The notes under the pieces were generated by a model. That model ran no database searches. It saw only the letters and a program-made list of their open reading frames with translations, and was not told the DNA's origin. Below, piece after piece: positions 60,076 through 64,000 of a stretch of DNA of 64,000 nt. Each line of letters begins with the position of its first letter. The stretch's first letter is position 1. The position numbers and the translations under genes were made by a program. The stretch comes from Mesorhizobium australicum WSM2073 (GTDB lineage Bacteria; Pseudomonadota; Alphaproteobacteria; Rhizobiales; Rhizobiaceae), in assembly GCF_000230995.2 (NCBI RefSeq), contig NC_019973.1, positions 682,001 to 746,000 on the forward strand, given 5' to 3'.

Positions 60076-63000
60076 CTATTGCTGCTGAAGCTTCAGCACC
60101 CTGTTTGGCACCGGGTCCTGCTGCTGGTCGATCGGCTGCCTGCGCCGCGGCAGCAATTGCAGCAACTGCCCCGGATCGATTTCCAGCGATGGCTGCCCGC
60201 GCATCGGCCGGCAGTTCGGATACCGCCCGACCATGCCTTCCGGACAGTGTCGCCTGAAGATCGGCTGGCACTGGCCGTTGACCATCTGCGAGCCCGGCGC
60301 GCATTCGCTCTCTTGCCTGGGCTTGCGGCATGCGCCGTCGACCACCTCGGTCCCACGCGGGCAGACGCATTCGCCGCGCTTGTTGTGGACCTGGCCGCGT
60401 ATGTCGCACTGCTCCAACTGCGGCTGCTTGCGCCGGCAGGCATTGCCTTGCACCTCGGTACCCCTCGGACAAACGCAATTGCCGTCGGAGTCATGGACCT
60501 GGCCACGGATGGTGCACTGGTCAGGCTTCGGCCTGATCGGCCGGCAGGCTCGGTCTCGCACCTCTGTGCCTTGCGGGCAGACGCAGTCCCCGTCCGCATT
60601 GTGGACCTGGCCACGGATGGTGCACTGCTCGGGCTTCGGCCGGACCGGACGGCAGGCGCCATTGCGCATCTCGGTGCCTTGCGGGCAGACGCAATCGCCA
60701 TCGGCATTGCGGACCTGGCCAGGAATGCGGCACTGCTGCGGCTTTGGCCGGATCTGGCGGCAGACCCGGTCTCGCACCTCGGTGCCTTGCGGGCAGACAC
60801 AGTCCCCGTCCGCATTGTGGACCTGACCACGGATGGTGCACTGCTCGGGCTTGTCGGTCCCGACGCATTTGCCGTTCTCCAGCTCCGTGCCGCGCGGGCA
60901 GACGCAACGTCCGTCCTCGGTGCGGATCTGGCCCTCGAGCAGCACGCAGCGCGGCGGCGGAGGTGTCGGCAGAACATTGGTGCCGCCGGTGCATTGCCCG
61001 TTGCGGAAGGTGGTGCCTTCCGGGCAGACGCATCTGCCGGCGTCGTTCATGACGAAGCCCGGCGAGCACTGGTTCTTCACCTCATGCGTGATGATGAAGG
61101 GATGGCACGCATAGGCCTTGCCGCGATCGCCCTGCACGTTGGTCGCGTCGTTGGACAGCACGTCGCCGCCGCCCTGCACCCGTGTGTCGGGAGAGAGCAC
61201 GCCAACGCAGTTCCGGCCGTTGACGTTGCCCTGCAGGTTGGCAAGACGCCCATCGTCGGGGATGACCACGGTCACACGGTGCGAGCGGCTTTCGCCGGCG
61301 CCGAGCGTCAGGTTGGCGATGCAGGAGGCCGGCAAGGTCGTCGGTTCCGGCGAACAGCCGAAGGGCGGCTCGATCGAAGTGATCGCGACGCCTTCCAGCC
61401 GGCCAAGCCCATCGACGCCGATCGCGTCGCCGATGCGGACCGGGCCCGAGAAGGGGCTCGTTCCGTCATTGGTGATGGTAATGTCGAACGAGCAGGGCTG
61501 GCCCAGCCTGCATTCGCGGTCGCCGGTCTTCTCGACACGGATGGTCGAGGAGCCGCCGCCCTTGGCGCAGGCCTGGCCGATCGGGTAGACGACGTCGTCG
61601 CCCTGCGCCGGCCCATAGGAGCCGCGCGCGCAGTTCTCGAATTCGCCATTGGCCGAAACCGTCACGTCGAAGTGCCTGGAGGTTCCGGGCGTCATGACGG
61701 CGCCTGGTATCTGGCACGACAACGCATTGGCCGGAACCGGTCCGCATGCCCATTCCGCGCCGTCAGGGGTTACGGTCTGGATCTGGACAGGCGCTCCGCC
61801 CGACACCAGCGTGGCGGCATCGTTGACCCGCACCGGACCGGTGGGGGCAGCCGTGCCGACATTGGCGACGGTGATGCGGCAGGAAACCAGCGCCGCGCCG
61901 GCCAGCGAGCCGTTGCACAACTTGGTGATGCGCAAGGCCGGCTGGCCGCTGTTGGGATGGCGGATGCGTTCCTTGGCGCAGGCCTTGTTGTTGGTGAGAT
62001 CGACCTCACCGGGGATGGCCTTCACCTCGGCGCAGTTCTCGACCGTGTCGGACCGGTAGCCGGCCGGCATGACCGCCTTGACGAAGATCGGTGTCGAGGC
62101 GCCCGCGGGCAGCGAGATGCCGGCATTGTCGCAGCGGAACTGGCCGGGGCCGTTGGGGCCGCATGTCCAGGGCGGGCTCGGGCCGAAGGTGGAGGACGCC
62201 GGCGCGCCGCCGGGGTAGTTGTCGATCACCGTCAGCGGCCCATTGTAGGTCGATGTGCCGTTGTTGATGATGTCGATGATGAAGGTGCAGACGCCGTCGG
62301 CGGTGCAGACTTCGGTGCGGGCACGCTTCTTGAGAATCAGGTCGACCTTCTTCTCGACCGGCGGCTGGCAATCCGGATTGCGGTCGCCGCGCCGGCAGAT
62401 CGGGATCGACGCGCAGCCCCGGTCATTGGCCTGGCTGCCGAACAGCGGCTTGCCGCTGGCGCCGTAATTGTAGGTGGCGCAGTTGCGCAGCGCGCTACCT
62501 TGCCAGCCTCCGGCCGGCTTGAAGCCGAGCTTGAGGTCGACAAAGGCTCCCGGAGCGAGCGTGGTCACCGGGTAGGTGCACGTCATCGGGGTGGTTCCCG
62601 GCGCGCAGACCCAGGGCGGATTGGGCCCTGAACTCAGCGTCGAGCCGGCCGGCAGCGTCACCTCGTCGAGCACGATCTTACCGTTGTAAGGCGCTGTGCC
62701 GACATTGGTGACCCGGATGGTGAAGTCGCAGCCGCCGCCCATCGTGCAGCGTGTGACGTCGGCATGCTTTTCGACCTTGAGGTCCGGTTCCTTATCCCTG
62801 GGTGGGCACCTCTGGTCACGCGGGATGACGATGTCGATGGTTTGCGTGCAGCACAGGCCCCAGCCCTCCTTCGGTCCGGCATAGGTCTCGATACCGGTGA
62901 CGATGAGGTGGATGACGTCGCCGGGTGACGCGCCGACGATCTTCCAGTTGAGCACGCCGCCGCCCGCCGGCACCTTCTGGGTGTCGGGGATGATGCTGAT

Positions 63001-63933
63001 GCCTGGCGAGGTCGTCGACACCTGCACCCATTTGCCGCCCATCTCGGGGCCGACAGGCATGTGGTAGATGAAGGCGCCGCCGCCGGGCACGCAGTCGACC
63101 GTGCCGCGTTCGACCTTGAAACACTCATGGTCGGTTGGAGGCGGAGGTTGCTTGTCGCATTTGGTGAGGTCGATCCGGATCGAGGTCTTTTCCCCGGTCG
63201 CGATGTTGCCGTCGTCCGGCTTGCCCGGATCCTGCGACGGGATGATGGTGCCCGTGCCGATGCCGCCGGTGACCTTGATCGTCCCCTGGTTGTCGACGTT
63301 GACCGGCGCTGGAAACGCGGCGTGGTCGATCTTGGCGGTGATGCGGAAGGTGATGACGCGTTCGTTCAGTGCGCCCGAGCCATCGAGATCGCTGGCGGAA
63401 ATCCGCAAATCGGAAACCGTTGCCGTGTCGTTGGGGCCGGCCGAATTGCTTACGACAGCGCCCGGCAAGGCCCCACCCGATGCATCGGTGCCGTCGCCGG
63501 AGACGGTCACATTGACGATCGAAAGACCGTGCGGAAGCTGGTCCCTGAAGTCGAGCTTGGCTTTCTTCAGCGCCGCCTCGAGGGCAGGATTGGCAAAGCC
63601 TTGCGGATTGCCGCGCAGTCCGAAGGTCAAGGTATAGAAGACATAGTCGCAACTGCGCTGGCCACCGGTCTTGGTGAAGAACGGCACGACACGTCCGGGT
63701 TCCGGGTTGATGATGCGCGGATTGTCGAGCTGCAGCGGCTGCACATCCTGGCTGGTGACAGCCTGGACGGTCTGGGCGGCGGATGCCGGCAGTGCGGGCG
63801 CAAGGGCGACCGCGATCCCGGCCGCCATCAGCCAGCGCGCGCCGCGCCTGGCGAGTGACAGGGGTTTCATGATCGTCTCCATGACGGTTTTTGGGGATTT
63901 GGCCGCGAGCGCGGATGGGGCAAGACTGTTCAT
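60076..63933 (-). CDS. Large secreted protein with DUF11-like domains and Cys-rich tandem repeats
   Basis: Protein of 1285 residues. A long signal peptide ends near residue 53 (WLMAAGIAVALAPALPASA). Residues ~80-370 contain an N-terminal beta-rich region with Cys pairs. Four DUF11-like modules follow, starting near 381, 528, 663 and 796, each with a C-x(5-9)-C-x-[FI]-x-I pattern and a V-x-N-x-G-T core. Residues ~960-1210 hold the Cys-rich repeats, and the C-terminus is Pro/Gln/Arg-rich. ATG 63933 has GAGGAGG five bases upstream; an internal ATG at 63870 also has GGAGA and would give a normal signal peptide. No sorting motif or autotransporter barrel is seen. Function unknown; surface or matrix role is a guess. 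Confidence 0.8.
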   Translation of the reverse strand: MNSLAPSALAAKSPKTVMETIMKPLSLARRGARWLMAAGIAVALAPALPASAAQTVQAVTSQDVQPLQLDNPRIINPEPGRVVPFFTKTGGQRSCDYVFYTLTFGLRGNPQGFANPALEAALKKAKLDFRDQLPHGLSIVNVTVSGDGTDASGGALPGAVVSNSAGPNDTATVSDLRISASDLDGSGALNERVITFRITAKIDHAAFPAPVNVDNQGTIKVTGGIGTGTIIPSQDPGKPDDGNIATGEKTSIRIDLTKCDKQPPPPTDHECFKVERGTVDCVPGGGAFIYHMPVGPEMGGKWVQVSTTSPGISIIPDTQKVPAGGGVLNWKIVGASPGDVIHLIVTGIETYAGPKEGWGLCCTQTIDIVIPRDQRCPPRDKEPDLKVEKHADVTRCTMGGGCDFTIRVTNVGTAPYNGKIVLDEVTLPAGSTLSSGPNPPWVCAPGTTPMTCTYPVTTLAPGAFVDLKLGFKPAGGWQGSALRNCATYNYGASGKPLFGSQANDRGCASIPICRRGDRNPDCQPPVEKKVDLILKKRARTEVCTADGVCTFIIDIINNGTSTYNGPLTVIDNYPGGAPASSTFGPSPPWTCGPNGPGQFRCDNAGISLPAGASTPIFVKAVMPAGYRSDTVENCAEVKAIPGEVDLTNNKACAKERIRHPNSGQPALRITKLCNGSLAGAALVSCRITVANVGTAAPTGPVRVNDAATLVSGGAPVQIQTVTPDGAEWACGPVPANALSCQIPGAVMTPGTSRHFDVTVSANGEFENCARGSYGPAQGDDVVYPIGQACAKGGGSSTIRVEKTGDRECRLGQPCSFDITITNDGTSPFSGPVRIGDAIGVDGLGRLEGVAITSIEPPFGCSPEPTTLPASCIANLTLGAGESRSHRVTVVIPDDGRLANLQGNVNGRNCVGVLSPDTRVQGGGDVLSNDATNVQGDRGKAYACHPFIITHEVKNQCSPGFVMNDAGRCVCPEGTTFRNGQCTGGTNVLPTPPPPRCVLLEGQIRTEDGRCVCPRGTELENGKCVGTDKPEQCTIRGQVHNADGDCVCPQGTEVRDRVCRQIRPKPQQCRIPGQVRNADGDCVCPQGTEMRNGACRPVRPKPEQCTIRGQVHNADGDCVCPQGTEVRDRACRPIRPKPDQCTIRGQVHDSDGNCVCPRGTEVQGNACRRKQPQLEQCDIRGQVHNKRGECVCPRGTEVVDGACRKPRQESECAPGSQMVNGQCQPIFRRHCPEGMVGRYPNCRPMRGQPSLEIDPGQLLQLLPRRRQPIDQQQDPVPNRVLKLQQQ
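60304..60950 (-). repeat. Tandem ~108-bp coding repeats (36-residue Cys-rich units)
   Basis: About six consecutive units share the pattern E-Q-C-x-I-R-G-Q-V-H-N-x-x-G-x-C-V-C-P-x-G-T-E-V-x-x-x-x-C-R, separated by R-P-K-P-type linkers. Four Cys per unit resembles small EGF-like or TIL-like folds. Looser versions flank the array on both sides. High nucleotide identity between units suggests recent duplication. Confidence 0.8.
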
Positions 63934-64000
63934 CTTTGCCTCCTCAACGTTCGCAGCTGACGGCTGGGGTCCGGAGCGGCAAGGTCATCTTGCAGCAAGG

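Noticed and set aside
60304..60950. Regular ~108-bp repeats as a possible CRISPR array
   Set aside because: Units are far longer than CRISPR repeats, have no unique spacers and are translated in frame as Cys-rich modules.
60079..62631. An 850-codon open frame on the plus strand opposite the Cys-rich protein gene
   Set aside because: It mirrors the third-position GC bias of the real gene, has low-complexity Ala/Arg/Asp-rich content and no ribosome site or family motif.

Overview
The window reads as a chromosomal segment of a Mesorhizobium-like alphaproteobacterium (Rhizobiales). The reasons are high GC in most of the window, dense ABC-uptake operons with rhizobial gene content (MatB-type malonyl-CoA synthetase, HyuA/HyuB, AmiC/AmiR), and several families of intergenic palindromic repeats typical of rhizobia. 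No rRNA, tRNA, CRISPR array, transposase or integrase was recognised.

Layout. 1-9100: a GntR/FCD regulator (cut by the window edge) divergent from a polyamine-type ABC transporter, followed by gamma-glutamyltransferase, an oxalyl-CoA-synthetase-like ligase and a ketopantoate-reductase-like enzyme. 9104-12600: a visibly lower-GC island with three glycan-related genes (GT8-like, sialyltransferase-like, GT9), flanked by gene debris. 12604-17195: a branched-chain amino-acid (Liv) ABC operon. 17397-25519: an amide operon, amiC-amiR-permeases-binding protein-acetamidase-ATPase, with its own promoter and a structured leader. 25716-31670: a small envelope protein, metQNI, and a BTAD/TPR regulator. 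31699-37567: hyuA-hyuB-binding protein-GcvT-family enzyme. 37787-44343: ferredoxin-NADP reductase, deoC plus a two-domain ALDH16-like dehydrogenase, and an SDR/FAH pair suggestive of 2-keto-3-deoxy sugar acid breakdown. 44499-56355: a divergent amino-sugar locus, described below. 56391-59855: malonyl-CoA synthetase with its GntR regulator, then ribulose-phosphate epimerase. 60076-63933: a 1285-residue secreted protein with DUF11-like domains and tandem Cys-rich repeats.

The most interesting system is 44499-56355. On one strand lie MurNAc-6-phosphate etherase (murQ), a complete sugar ABC transporter and a Gfo/Idh/MocA oxidoreductase. On the other lie a BadF-family amino-sugar kinase, a HutC-type GntR regulator, a NagB-II-like SIS protein, nagA and a FAD-dependent 2-hydroxyacid oxidase. 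Together these could import an unphosphorylated amino sugar, plausibly MurNAc, phosphorylate it inside the cell, cleave off D-lactate and feed fructose-6-phosphate. That would be a route without a phosphotransferase system. Each divergent operon carries one TGGTATT-N4-TGGTATT-type box 23-24 nt before its first start codon, so one regulator probably controls both arms.

Other themes are stem-loops directly after four of the six ABC binding-protein genes, repeats placed inside operons (one encoding the C-terminal tail of MurQ, another supplying the ALDH stop codon), and GntR operators centred on TTGTATACAA.
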